Source: Pelobates cultripes
Lineage: Eukaryota; Chordata; Amphibia; Anura; Pelobatidae
DNA length: 64,000 nucleotides
Direction: 5' to 3'
Assembly (NCBI GenBank): GCA_933207985.1
Contig: OW240914.1
Coordinates: 209,083,777-209,147,776 of the forward strand
The notes beneath the pieces were generated by a model. It saw nothing but the letters and a program-made list of their open reading frames with translations. It did no database searches and was not told where the DNA came from. The translations under genes were made by a program, and so were the position numbers. How positions within the stretch are numbered: the stretch's first letter is position 1; every line of letters starts with the position of its first letter. Below, in pieces: positions 35,203 to 46,735 of this stretch.

Positions 35203-36957
35203 GAGGAAAGCTGGGAAGGGGAAATGAAGCATCCCCTTTCAGCAGCACTTCACGACAGACATATTTTATGCAAATAATTGACCTTGAACAAAAGTGCAAA
35301 TATCTCTGGATGTGTAGCGTTTTAAGCTGAAACACTGTATGTACTGATTCCTCCCACCATGACCACTTCTAAAAGCATACGTGGTCATATGTTTGGAGTA
35401 ACCCTTAATATAGTTATATCATGCTTTTGTGTATATAAAGTCAATGCATAATTCCCGGTAAGGCAATCTATTCTGCCAGCTTCTAACACACATTCTATCT
35501 GCATTACTGGAGGGACTTTTCACCAGGAGATCTTTTCATGCCCTCTACAGTATCATAATTAGTAATTCTGCTTGCTAATCAGTGAGTGGGTAGCATGGAT
35601 CTCATGTAAGTGTGTCAGATTCATTGAGGATATTGTCCTCCATGTGGCATATGAAGGTCGAAATACGCAAAAGTCACATTACCATTTCTCATAGTAATTA
35701 AATAAGACGCAAGCCATATGTCCATCATGAAATTTGTGGGTTAAATGTATTTACCCAATGCATTCTAAGATTCATACCTTTTAGATGTTTCCTCTAAACT
35801 TGTTTAAGGTTTTCTATTCATGCATGTGCTCAAATATATGTTACACAGGTATGATTAATGGGACTTACCTACCAAACTCCAATGTTTTCTAGACACCTTG
35901 TGCAATACAGATGATGTTGGACGTGGTTTCTACAAATTAATTGCTTTCTCCTGATATGCTCTTCAGTTCAGCGGTTTGTGTCATTACTTCGTTTCCTTAT
36001 GAATGCAGAGCTCATTCCTGAATGATGTCACAGCGACTCTTGTCATTATGTTGTACATTCCAGGATAAAACAGAACTGCAGATTCTGCATAATTGTGGAA
36101 TATAACATGTGCTGGTACTTTTCATAACATTGCTATGTATAATACAACAGCAGTTATTCAGCCATCCATAATTCAGTGAAGTTATACTAGAGCCTTCAAA
36201 CACATTTAAATTCAACAGTTTTCATTAGAAATATATTGCATTTTTGTATAGTCTGCTAGCCTTAGGTGGGTAAGTGGGATATTGATCAGATTTCTAGAAT
36301 TTGAGTGCCAAGAGTTGCAGGAGGTATCTGGGCGACATATAGCTAGAACAGCTCAAAAACAATTGGACAGAAAAAGGAGGACCTAAAGCCTGCTGTTGTT
36401 CTAGGTATGATGTATAGAGTGTATATTTTACATAATGTCGCTGACATTACATTTAATATACTCTATTTGTATTTTGAGTCTTTAGGTTCTTTTGTTTTGT
36501 GTATCTAGAAACAAAATGAATTTCACATTTTTTAATATTTTTTTAATATTCTTAAAAAAAATTTATTACAACTACAAATGTCAATCCAGCTTTCAAACAA
36601 AACTAGTTTAACTAAGGCTGGTAGCTTCAAATTAATAACCCCCAAAAAAGCCCTTCGACCCAACCACCATATTTCAATGAGTAAATCAAATGTTTTTTTG
36701 TTTACTATTTTGTAGTTGAGGACACACTATCCAAATCTAACAAGCGTTTATTAACGAAGATATTAATGCTCTCAAATTTGTTCATGAAATTGTAATCCTA
36801 AATGACTTGAAATCTCAATGTATCATTGCTGGTAACATATTTTCTAAATAAAGTCTTTAGAAAATAAATGATATGCAGAGATTGGTAGAGAATTATAGCA
36901 CATGGTCTACAAACGGAATATGCTCGTAACAATCTTTTTATCCTCTTCTTTTTCCAG

Positions 36958-37149
36958 CTCTGCGGTTGCGGATTATTAGGAGTGGGAATATGGTTGTCTG
37001 TTTCACAAGGAAATTTTGCAACGTTTTCTCCAAGCTTCCCATCACTTTCAGCTGCAAACTTAGTCATCGCCATCGGTACAATAGTGATGGTGACTGGCTT
37101 TCTTGGTTGTCTAGGTGCTATCAAGGAAAACAAGTGCCTACTTTTGAGT
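36958..37149 (+). CDS. TSPAN9: TSPAN9 exon encoding residues 22-85 (copy 2, after the gap)
   Basis: This is the second, identical copy of the 192-nt exon, with AG acceptor at 36956-36957 and GTAAGT donor at 37150. It encodes the end of TM1, EC1 and TM2 of tetraspanin-9. It is contiguous, without any gap, with the next exon at 37789, so it is the better copy to use in a gene model. The flanking intron differs from copy 1 by scattered single-base changes (for example CATGGTCTAC here against CATGGCCTAC) while the coding bases agree. That pattern is expected of two alleles under purifying selection in the exon. A real recent tandem duplication cannot be excluded from sequence alone. Confidence 0.95.
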
Positions 37150-37788
37150 GTAAGTTTTATTTTTATTTTTTTACTGTAATTAAATATGACATGTAATGAA
37201 CTGAGCTGTAGTGATATATATTGGATATCGTTGCATAAAACAATATAGCACTTAACAAATCTAACACAGAAACATAGGATAATACAGTATTTTCATATAT
37301 GGATTGCTGATTTTGCCTCCCCCCAAATTTTAATTTAATTTAAACAATATTACATTTTCATTGACTTATTTCAGTTATATTTTTTTTTCTCTACAACTGT
37401 CATAGTATACTTAGAAGTAGCAAATTAAAAAAGGTCCAACTGAGAAGCCTATAGATGCCACTGTGTTACCCTGAGGATCTTTCCTTGAGGACCTTATATT
37501 GAAATAAAACCAGGATTCTTTGAGTCTGTTTATTATAATTCCCTAATTTGCCCATAGTGCCTTAAAAAAGATGTAAAAATAAAATAGACAGGACCACAGG
37601 GATACATGTTAAGTAAAACTGGAAAAATAATATTGTTGATAATCTCTGCTTATAACGTCAATATAGACAAAATAATATCCCTAACCGCATATACTGCAGA
37701 TTTTATGGCAATACTCAGTAAATATACTATGTAAAAATAATAATTAATATTATTAAACTTATGTAATTTTGACTTTTTTCTTTTACAG

Positions 37789-37863
37789 TTTTTCATCATA
37801 TTGCTGATAATTCTGTTAGCAGAGCTGATTTTGCTTATCCTGTTCTTTGTATACAAGGATGAG
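37789..37863 (+). CDS. TSPAN9: TSPAN9 exon encoding residues 86-110 (TM3)
   Basis: This 75-nt exon encodes 25 residues, FFIILLIILLAELILLILFF followed by VYKDE. It is almost exactly the third transmembrane helix plus the first residues of the large extracellular loop EC2. The acidic residue in AELILL is the conserved polar residue of tetraspanin TM3. The acceptor is TTTTACAG ending at 37788 and the donor GTAAGT starts at 37864; both borders are phase 0. The mammalian protein has MDK where this has KDE at the exon end, an ordinary divergence at the start of EC2. The exon is too short to stand out as a long reading frame and was found from its splice borders and helix composition. Confidence 0.95.
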
Positions 37864-38779
37864 GTAAGTTATTTTAATTTCAATATTGTAATCTATCAGT
37901 AGGTACCTGGTATTGGTTGAATTATATCAGTTATTCTTGTTTCCTCAAATAGGAATTAAAACTGTTAATTCACTGTTAATTGTAGACCCTGTGCTATTGT
38001 CATGTGGAGACCCCGTTGATATTGGGGATATATAATCTAATGAATAGATTTTTGCATTCTATGTTTTAGTTTATATTATAGAACCATTAATTACACAGCT
38101 AAATTTACAGTTGGAGAAGAAGTCACTAAGCTATGTTATGCACATATTTTGGGTACCTGACAGAAAAGGTTATTTCCAGCCCTAATGTACCCAAGTAATG
38201 GAGATCTTAGCACGTAGATAAGACACAGAAATTCAAGGCTCTGCCAGTTCTCATGTGGCTCCAAATAGCAAAGACATGAGGTACTCAAGTTAGTGCATAA
38301 GCCGATGTTAATTTGACAATATTTAAATCCTATGTATATATTTTCCAGATGTTTTGAAAATGTGTTAATAAAGGCCTATTTATCCACTTAACTTCCATTT
38401 GCTTTTAGTGTTTAGACTCTCTACTCTGGGGACAGTGATGGTAAAGGAGGGTTTTCTTTAATTGAAATTAAACGCTTCCCTAAGGCATCCCTGACCCAGT
38501 CAGGTAAAATCCTTCTTTATCCTTCCATATGACATTCCTCTTTTATAGCATTCTGATTGACTTCATGGTCCACTTTGTGGGCACCTCATTTAAATAATAG
38601 ACTATTTCATCCAAACCCATTGCTGAATAGTGTACGAAACCAAGCACAGCGATGAAGCAGTAAAATGCGTTTGTGACATTCGATGTCGCATTAATGGATG
38701 CAGCTTTACTGCATCAGATTTCTGAACTGCTAGCTCTACTGTAATGTGTTAGGTAACACAATATTTAGATACTCTGTGT
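37864..38779. other. TSPAN9: TSPAN9 intron, first part
   Basis: Start of the 14.2-kb intron. No coding or named repeat content. Confidence 0.7.
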
Positions 38780-38884
38780 AGTTTAGAGCAGTAATGGCAA
38801 ACGTTTTTAAGCCCGAGAACCAAAACAGCAACACAAAACCAACTTATTTATCTCAATGAGCCAACACTGCAATTAAACCTCAAA

Positions 38885-38932
<48 letters not shown>

Positions 38933-39110
38933 TATATTATTTAAAAAAAATTAACACATCATACAACTAAGTGTACTGTAATTTTTGGACTAAAACACAA
39001 ATAAAAGTTTCAATTATAGAGGTGCAGCTTAAGTTTTATAATCTTTTAACATAAAAAAATAATAAAAAATAGATGAGGGAGTATCTGTCAGTCCTGAGTC
39101 CTAAGGCAAG
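38780..39110. mobile_element. Dispersed repeat (GCAAACGTTTTTAAGCCCGAG type) with TA microsatellite
   Basis: Begins GCAGTAATGGCAAACGTTTT, TAAGCCCGAGAACCAAAACA and GCAACACAAAACCAACTTAT. This is a common vertebrate DNA-element type (left part usually reads GGCAAACTTTTTGAGCCCGAG). It contains the TA array 38887-38940. Confidence 0.6.
38887..38940. repeat. TA microsatellite
   Basis: Uninterrupted TA dinucleotides for about 45 bp followed by two imperfect units. Confidence 0.97.
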
Positions 39111-39599
39111 GCAGATTTTATACCATACAAAATTTAAGCACAAGGCTTAACTTTGTATGTGTGTATTTGCTTTTGTATTTCACAGCCATGTCACAGTGCT
39201 GTCACCCTGCCTATGTGTTCCCTATTAAGGGTTAATAAGTATGTAGGGGTTTCGAAAAATATCCCTCTCTGACTCATTATAGGTTTTCCCTTTTAGCTGA
39301 AAGCAGCAAGGTGACTTGTTAGTGTAGAACTCACTTAAGAGGTTTTGCCTTGATGTGGCAGCTGAGCTTACACTTTAATGGCCATTGGAGTGAGACTATA
39401 AAAACTCCAGTTATTTAAATGTGTACAGGGATTTGGGATAGAGTAACTTTTTTTTCCTTTAGATTTTAAGCCATAACCATCTCTATATTGTAATTACAGT
39501 CAATGATATGAAACAATATAGCACACATAAGATTTACTAATGTTGATTGCCTTCATATCTTTGTAGCTAGTATATTGTGGAAGGTTTAACCAACAGTTG

Positions 39600-40958
39600 T
39601 ATTTACTATTTACTCATCTTTCTCATCTTTCTTCTTCCCCTTAAAATATTTCCCCTAGCCTCACTCCCTCTGCTGTTCTATGTTCATTGGCACCCGCTAC
39701 AGCAGAAGAGGTTTCTGCTCTGCTCCAGTCCTCCCGCCCCACCTCCTGCTCCCTAAATACAATTCCCTCCCATCTCATCCATACCCTGTCTTCTTCTCTT
39801 TCTCTACCTCTCGATCAAATTCTCAATCTCTCTCTCTCCTCTGGCATATTTCCATCGCCCTTCAAAAATGCAACTGTAACCCCAATTCCAAAGAAGCCCA
39901 ACCTTAACCCTAACTCTCCATCCAACTACTGTCCTATCTCGCTACTGCCTTTTGCATCCAAGATCCTTGAAAGAGTTGTGTTTGCGAGATTGACAGACTT
40001 CCTTGAGTCCTACTCTCTGATAGACCCGCTTCAGTCTGGTTTCCACGCTAAGCACTCTGTGGAAACGGCAATGACCAAAGTATCCAATGATCTACTCACT
40101 GCAAAATCTTGTGATCACTACTCTATCCTAATTCTCCTTGACCTTTCTGTGGCTTTTGACACTGTTGATCATCAACAGCTTCTTCTCATCCTCTATATAT
40201 TGGTCTACAAGATATTGCTCTCTCCTGGTGCTCCTCTTACATCTTCCAGCGCTCTTTCAGTGTTTCCTTTCTCTGGCTCTGCTTCTTCTCCCCAACTCCT
40301 CTCTGTTGTTGTCCCCCAGGGTTTAGTCCTTGGTCCCCTACTGTTCACCATCTATACTGCCCTCCTTGGTAAACTCATTAGCTCTTTGGTTTCCAAAATC
40401 ATTTCTATGCGGATGACACGCAAATCTATCTGTCCTCTCCTGATCTCTCCCCGTCCCTCTTGACTAGTGTCTCTGACTGCCTCTATGCTATTTCTAACTG
40501 GATGGCTGCCCACTTCCTTAAACTCAATTTGACCAAAACTGAAATTCTGGTCTTTCCTCCCTCAAGTGTTGCTACTCCAGTGTCTGTGTCCCTGCAAGTC
40601 AACGGTGCTACCATCAGCTCCACCACGCAGGCTCGCTGCCTAGGTGTTCTCTTTGACTCCAACCTCTCCTTCACGCCTCATGTTCAGTCTATCGCCAAAT
40701 CCTGCTGCTTCCATCTCAAAAACATTGCACTGTATTCCATTCCACTGTACTTTCTCGTCTTGACTACCGTAATCCACGTGCTCCCAGCTTGCGCCATTAC
40801 AGTCCATAATGAATGCGGCAGCGAGGCTCATCTTCCTGTCTGCCCGCACCTCCCACGCCTCACCCTTCTGTCAGTCCCTACATTGGCTTCCTGTAAGATA
40901 TAGGGCTCAATTTGAAATTCTGGTTCTTGCTTTCAAATCTCTACATAATGCTGCTCAC
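39600..40958 (+). mobile_element. L2/CR1-type LINE, reverse-transcriptase fragment
   Basis: The + strand encodes a reverse-transcriptase domain of the L2/CR1 (jockey-superfamily) type. From 39687 one frame reads PIPKKPNLN, then YCPISLLPFASKILERVV, LDLSVAFDTVDH (motif A with the catalytic Asp) and VVPQGLVLGPLLF. The catalytic FYADDTQIYLS motif is present at 40403-40435 but in a different frame, so one base has been lost between about 40355 and 40400. The second frame then runs to 40903 through LKLNLTKTEILVF and CLGVLFDSNLSF. The copy is 5'-truncated, frameshifted and interrupted at 40959 by another element. Its 3' tail resumes near 41510. Confidence 0.88.
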
Positions 40959-41490
40959 CAGGAGCGTACCTAGAGCATTTGGCACCCGGGGCGGATCCTG
41001 TGCTTGGCACCCCCTTGCCCCCCTCCTAAAAAAACAAAACAGTCACACACTCAGTTACAGGCAGACAGTAACACACAGTTACAGGCAGACAGTCACACGC
41101 ACACAGTCACACATGCAGTCACAGACAGTCATACACACAGTTACAGGCAGACAGTCACATATACATTGACACACACACATGACAGCAGCAGACATGCACA
41201 CGGTTACAGCCAACATCAAACAGTCACAGGCAGACAGTCACACATACATAGTCACATGCAGTCACACACACAGTTATAGGCAGACAGTTACACACATAGT
41301 CAGTTACAGGTAGTCACACACAGTCATAGCCAGACAGTCACGCACACAGTTTACAGACAGACAGTCACATATACAGTCACTCACAGTCACAGGCAGAGAG
41401 TTACACACACACACACACTTACAGACAGACACACACACACACAGTTACAGGCAGACAGTCACACACACACACACACACACATAAAACCCC
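40959..41490. mobile_element. GC-rich hAT-like element with CA-rich interior, right end missing
   Basis: The left end reads CAGGAGCGTACCTAGAGCAT, then TTGGCACCCGGGGCGGATCC, closely matching the left end of the element at 53612. The interior is a long degenerate array of CAGTCACACACAGTTACAGG-like units (41035-41485). It has inserted into the L2 reverse-transcriptase copy. No matching right terminus or 8-bp target duplication was found, so the right end has probably been lost, perhaps with the end of the L2 ORF. Confidence 0.75.
41035..41485. repeat. CAGTCACACA/GTTACAGG minisatellite
   Basis: Degenerate units of CACACACAGTTACAGGCAGACAGT-like sequence inside the GC-rich element that interrupts the L2 fragment, ending in a pure CA run at 41460-41482. 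Confidence 0.93.
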
Positions 41491-41509
41491 ACTTCATAAA
41501 AGCGTATCA

Positions 41510-41765
41510 ATTAAACTGTTAATAGCTCCTGAATGATTCGTCTCTTGCAACTGTCATTAGTCTAATACTATCCTTACCCTTTGTGTCACTTTACCCCACT
41601 CCCTCTATCATGTAAGCTCATTGAGCAGGGCCCTCAACCCCTCTGTTCCTGTGTGTCCAACTTGTCTGCTTACAACTACATATTTGTTCGTCCACCAACT
41701 GTTAAATGCTGTGGAATTTGTTGGCGCTGTACAAATAATAACATAATAGTAATAACAACATAATA
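41510..41765 (+). mobile_element. L2-type LINE 3' tail
   Basis: The segment reads GTAAGCTCATTGAGCAGGGC and then CCTCTGTTCCTGTGTGTCCA, and ends with GGAATTTGTTGGCGCTGTAC before an AATAATAA-rich tail. This is the typical L2 3' end. It belongs with the reverse-transcriptase fragment at 39600-40958; the CA-rich block between them is an insertion. Confidence 0.85.
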
Positions 41766-41769
41766 GTAT

Positions 41770-42350
41770 TAGGTGGCCTTCTTCTTTGGCCTTCCTATAT
41801 ACTAGATGCCAAACACACATACACAATGTCAGATGTATAGTCTCTTATTTACACATCAATTATTTCCCTATCAGTTACACCAGAGATCCCCACATTTGCC
41901 TGGAATCTAACACCTCTCCCCAAAACAGAGCCTCACAATACTCCACAGTGTACGTGGCGGGCAGGGAGAGCCCTGGGCTGGTCAGACACATTCAGCCAGA
42001 TGCACATAGCACTCTCTCTACCCCTCCTCAAAGACATGGCTCCTGACACCCCGATCTCCACAATGGGGATAACTCAGCTGTTTGGAGGGGTGTGGAAGAG
42101 CCTGCTAGCATTTACAGTAGTTCCAGCAAGACCCAGATCCTGCTCTGTGTTGACCCCAACATCTGCAGACAAGTGCCTGCGATGTGGCAAACTTATGGCT
42201 TGCATGCTTCTGCCTGAAATGAGTCCACCTACATTTTCTAGTGCTCCCTAGCATCTACTATCACTAATGCCATGTTCTATGTCTTCTGCACCTTACTATG
42301 CAATGCGACAGAGACAATGTTTTCCAATTGAACTACGTGCTGAACCTAGG
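41770..42350. other. GC-richer unidentified segment
   Basis: Follows the L2 tail. Contains 86- and 83-codon + strand frames (from 41786 and 42000) in different registers. Local GC is higher than the surroundings, so it may be an old transposon remnant, but I recognise no domain. Confidence 0.4.
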
Positions 42351-42359
42351 GTGATTCCT

Positions 42360-43570
42360 ATCTATCTTCCACCTATTCAAAGAAAGCCTAATTCTTTACA
42401 AAGGAAGCAAACTGATTTGTTTACGTATGTTATACTTTCCTTTTAACTGAGAAATATTTTACAAATTAAGCTTTTTGGTCCGATGCACAACCCAGCTATT
42501 AATTGGGCACAGAGAAATTAGCAAAGAGATATTGTTATCCAGATTTTAATATTTCTAATTTAAAAAAAATAGATTACATGCTATTCCAAATTAAATGAGG
42601 CAAAAGCAGTGGGGAAGAGCACATTTATTATTTTACATAGGCACAGATGTTTAATTTTTGAAAATTGAGCTTGTGTAAACGTTGTATTTTTTTCTTTAAA
42701 TTACCACTGTTTTTTTTTTTTTTTAATATGCATTTGTAATAAATTGGAAAATAATAAACAGCTGTCACTATGATATAGTTGAGCTGATTGCATCTTATGA
42801 AATTTGAAATGATAAGTCCAAGGCATTTTGCAATTTTGCTTATAGCATTTTCATGCACACATTTAAATAGAGTAAATAGCAGGGGGAAAACACTTTGAGG
42901 GAAAATGTGCTGTGTATTGCTTGTGCAAAATCTGTCTCATGTCCCCATTAGAAAGTTTGAAAGCAAATGTGCACATCGTCTAAGGAACATTACACAGCTC
43001 TGATTAATAGAGGAGTAATATGTACACATTGCTCTGTTTGTCAGTCCTGCTGCAACATTTTACATAGTGTTTGGCAGTGAGAATTAGTGTTTAATCTGAC
43101 ATAAAACCTTTTCAACTGAATCAAGTTTGCTGCTAGGGAATATTTCAGAATCAGAGAAACATGAAATTTGAACACAGATTGGCCTTTTGGCCTATCTAGT
43201 ATTTTGTCTTCAACATACAAAAAAAGCTCTGGTAAACTGAAGCCCAAACTTAAAAAAACGTAATTACTTGAAAAAGTGAGATTTAAAAATTCTCCAATGG
43301 TCCCCATTTGCCCATTTTAGCTTAAAATCAAGAATTTTTTTAGCTCAACACATATTAGTGTTTAGTGAATAAACCGCTATATTTTAGTTTCATATATCTT
43401 TTGCATGTCTTCCTATTTTACACCGCTATATATTTCCCATTATACCAGTTACTAATTAATTTAAAACTCACATAAATCTACTTTCATGCTATCTGTAGCA
43501 TACAGATGTTTATGAAAGGTTTAGCCCTAACAGTGAAAGGTGCATATAGCTATAGGGACTAATGTGATTT
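42360..43570. other. TSPAN9: TSPAN9 intron, no gene seen
   Basis: AT-rich with a T-run at 42710-42724 and a short diverged piece of the GACGGCAGA-type repeat near 43160. Otherwise nothing. Confidence 0.6.
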
Positions 43571-43574
43571 GTTT

Positions 43575-43835
43575 TCTGTCCTAGTGTCCCTGTTTTCTAG
43601 GAGAGATATATAGTCGGTATCTGCGTGTATTACAGAGCTCCACAGCAACAAAACGCACAGTAATGTTTAAATATAATACTTTGTTCTAGTTCTAAATTAC
43701 ATTTTAGGTGCATAAATTGTTATTAGTAAGTCAACAAGAATTTCTGCGAACAGCCCTGCCCTGGCCCACACCCCACTCAAACCCTTAAAATTACATTTTT
43801 CCTCTTTGTCCATTTCAAATGTTGGGAGGTATTTA
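43575..43835. repeat. Dispersed repeat shared with 27635-27990
   Basis: Diverged copy of the same family, same orientation, ending GTCCATTTCAAATGTTGGGA. The class is unknown. Confidence 0.65.
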
Positions 43836-43914
43836 AATCAGTGTGCTTTCCGAGCCTTAGATTGCCTGCAGAAAGAAAGCCGTTAAGGAAAAATAGCCCC
43901 TACATTTTTACAAT

Positions 43915-45363
43915 TACCGTATTTTTCCGTGTATAAGACGCCCCCATGTATAAGACGACCCCTATGTTTTGAGCCCCAAATTAAGAAATCAATATTTTAA
44001 ACATCAAATAGAACAACTTTGATATTTTAGAGGTGACTTCTGAGGAGAACAACAAACTTCTGATTCTCATGCCTCCCCTGTGCTATGGTACTATGGTGTG
44101 AAGGCATGCTGGGACATCACAGTAGTTTTCCCTCTGCTCCCAGTTAATGTACAACAATCATTATGAAGTTCCAGAAAAATATTCCTTTTTTAATGCGGGT
44201 ACTGCGTACATATAAAATGCAGTTTTCTTAGGGGTGTGTACAACAAAAGACAAAATCAACCAATCAACAAAGTTTCAGTGCAGAACATTACGTATGCTGT
44301 TAGTTAATACAAAGGACAATTGCTTTACTTGAGGGTCTTATCTCCAAGGTTAACACAAAAAAAACCATTTCAGAAGCAGTTGCAAAAATTGCGGACATAA
44401 GCATGATTTAAAAATGTAGCTTTTAACCCCTGCAGACGTTGAAAGATATAACTAAGTCAAAAAGGCTTTTTAACCCTTTATTTATCTGTGTCTATGACAA
44501 GTCCTCTTTTCTCTGGTACTGCAGGTGAGTTAGGCAAGGTATCTTCAGATGTACTAATTACACCTGTGGGCTTTTAATTAGCGCTTCACCTCTATTCCCT
44601 CGCCCCCCTTCCCACCAACAAACCATCGAGGAAGACCTGTCCAGGTATTTGTAGATACAGGATAATATATGTTATTAAATCCACGTCTCATTATGCAATA
44701 CATCTATAGGTTAATATATAAATATATATAGCTCCGTATGTCTAGGGGAATATTCACTAAGCATTGCATAGGTAAAATAATGTATTCTACATCAACCCCT
44801 CCTGTTGTTCACCATCGCTATGATCAATGAGGTGCACTAAATGAACCTTACTTCAGATAAGCCCCACTACCCTCTCTTTTTAAAACATTTTTTTATGGTG
44901 CCAGGACCATGACAGAATACGTCTGTGGCTGGTAATAAAATCAACCTCTATCACCTAAGAAGACAGGTTGCTGAGCACATAAATCCCAGCCACAACTGTT
45001 TCAAAGATGGAAGGGATCATTTCAATGTAAAGAATAAGAACATAGCAAAATGTCATTACACCAATAAATATGGATAACATATTACTTAACACTAACAAAA
45101 CAACATACTATTTGTTTTTGTTTTGGACTTTTAAAGAAAAAAATAACTTCTAACAGAGCGCTTCCTCCTTGCCACAGCATTCAGAAGTGGACTGGCGGGA
45201 GGGAGACCTGGTATGTGTGGGCCGTGGCACACTGAAATGCGGCAGGCACCATCTTAGGCCCACGCAACCCCTGCAGTGACATTCCATGTATAAGACAGCC
45301 CCCAATTTTAGACTAAAAAAATTTAGAAAAAAAAAAAAGTCTCATACATGTAAAAATACGGTA
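43915..45363. mobile_element. 1.45-kb nonautonomous DNA transposon with TACCGTATTTTT ends
   Basis: The left end is TACCGTATTTTTCCGTGTAT then AAGACGCCCCCATGTATAAG. The right end, read in reverse complement, is TACCGTATTTTTACATGTAT. Both subterminal regions repeat GTATAAGACNNCCCC (43934-43970 and 45287-45305). No transposase was found inside. Related ends are known from many vertebrate genomes; I do not assign a superfamily because no unambiguous target duplication can be read. Confidence 0.82.
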
Positions 45364-45473
45364 TATCTTTAAAACAGGAGAAATCAGAAAAAAAAGGAAA
45401 CTTAAAATTATTAACAAAATTAAATGTGTAATTCAAAGCAGAAGACAAGATAAGCATGGCACATATCCTTTAA

Positions 45474-45543
45474 CCCCTTAAGGACCAAACTTCTGGAATA
45501 AAAGGGAATCATGACATGTCACACGTCATGTGTCTTTAAGGGG
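45474..45543. mobile_element. TTAA-flanked palindromic MITE, second copy
   Basis: This 70-bp copy begins CCCCTTAAGGACCAAACTTC and ends TCTTTAAGGGG, with TTAA at 45470-45473 and 45544-45547. It is in reverse orientation to the copy at 13460, since the ATTCCAGAAG segment of that copy appears here as CTTCTGGAAT. Confidence 0.85.
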
Positions 45544-46433
45544 TTAAAGTAGGGTGCCCAGAAGGCAGATACCCAGATTTTGTAGAACAACTCCAATGAT
45601 GCTTTGCATGCTTTTAGAATGAAAAGGCATCATGGAAGCTGTAGTTTTAAAACATCTAGGGATCTACCGTTTGGGGTCCTCTGCTTTAAAGACTCAATAA
45701 TTTTGTTCATATAAATTGTAGCGTGAGATGTCCAAGCAATAACTCTGCTTAGATTGGAATAAAAAGCCACAGAGAACAGGAATGTAAAAGTATTTAACAA
45801 ATGAACAGCAATGAAGAACAGGAGGAAAAACAGCAAATTTAATTTCTGTTCATCACCTGACTTTTCCTTTTAAGTTCTTGCTGGCGGAGAACAAATGCTA
45901 TTGACTTAGCAAATGCACTATTTCTTATTATTATTGATTCCGCTGTGGCTATGAAAGAGCATTTGCATATCAAAGCGAAATAAGGTTTACAGGAATGTCT
46001 TATATGAAAAAGCTACTGCCTCATTGCCTTAACAGCATTTAATGGACTAATGATGCTGGTAAAAGAAAACAAAACTTCAAAGATGTTAATTTTTCCCCCC
46101 GTTTTTTTAAATAAGAAAAATAGAGAAGATGTAATGATAAATAAAATAATGTGTTCCATTAAGACCAATTGAAACTCTTTTATACTGTACGTAATCAGCA
46201 ACATATTAATGTTTATATGTCAAATATCTGTTCAAAATATGTGGGTCAGAAAGGATAATATTTCGGGTAAGGTCTTTCAAAAAGTTCATTCTCGGGTCAC
46301 TTTTTTGGTTTATTCTAAAGAATGTCCACTGGTTGGTCATTTTGAAATATCTAACATTGTGTCACCCTCAAAGGTCTTCTAAAGGTCATTCTCAAAGGTC
46401 CTTTGATCCAGTGTTGATTGTGTGTAATTAATA

Positions 46434-46490
46434 TTATTGGCATTTATATAGCGCCAACAAATTCCTTAGCGCTTTAGAATATGTAATAAA
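46434..46490 (-). mobile_element. L2-type LINE tail, antisense fragment
   Basis: TTTATATAGCGCCAACAAAT followed by TCCTTAGCGCTTTAGAA is the reverse complement of the common L2 end ...AGCGCTAAGGAATTTGTTGGCGCTATATAAA. Only this terminal stretch is present. Confidence 0.75.
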
Positions 46491-46510
46491 TTTGACAGTA
46501 GTGGTTTTCA

Positions 46511-46735
46511 TTAAAGGGACACAATAGGCATCCAGGCCACGTTAGCTCTTTGAAGTGGTCTGGGTGCACTGCAATCATTTGCTTTGTAGGGTAACTCCAC
46601 CTCTAGTGACTGTCTACCAGACAGCAACTAAGGGGTCTTCCAGGCTGTTAGGCGACTTCTGGATGTCCTCACGCTTGGAAATTCTAATGAGACTTTGTTT
46701 TCTTGGCCCTATAGTTTATGTTTAAGACAAGTTAA
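46511..46735. mobile_element. AAAGGGACAC-type MITE fragment
   Basis: Starts TTAAAGGGACACAATAGGCA, carries CTCCACCTCTAGTGACTGTC and CAGACAGCAACTAA, and ends near GGCCCTATAGTTTATGTTTA. It is truncated relative to the family. Further isolated ends, TAAAGGGACACTGTCAGA (46901) and GCACCATAGTTTCCCTTTAA (22559), also occur. Confidence 0.65.

Larger units (their letters stand above)
33065..37311 (+). repeat. 4.25-kb block, copy 2 of a near-identical tandem pair
   Basis: This copy begins on the first base after the N gap and continues uninterrupted past 37311 into unique sequence that leads to the TM3 exon. Differences from copy 1 are low and scattered across the intron, none of them in the exon. The copy boundaries coincide with the gap on both sides, which is typical of a false duplication made during scaffolding or gap filling. 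Confidence 0.95.

Noticed and set aside
32611..37149. Mutually exclusive or tandem TSPAN9 exons as a real innovation
   Set aside because: The copies are identical in coding sequence, nearly identical in introns and meet exactly at an assembly gap, so artefact is the simpler explanation.
40460..40903. 147-codon frame as an independent gene
   Set aside because: It is the downstream frame of the L2 reverse transcriptase after a frameshift.
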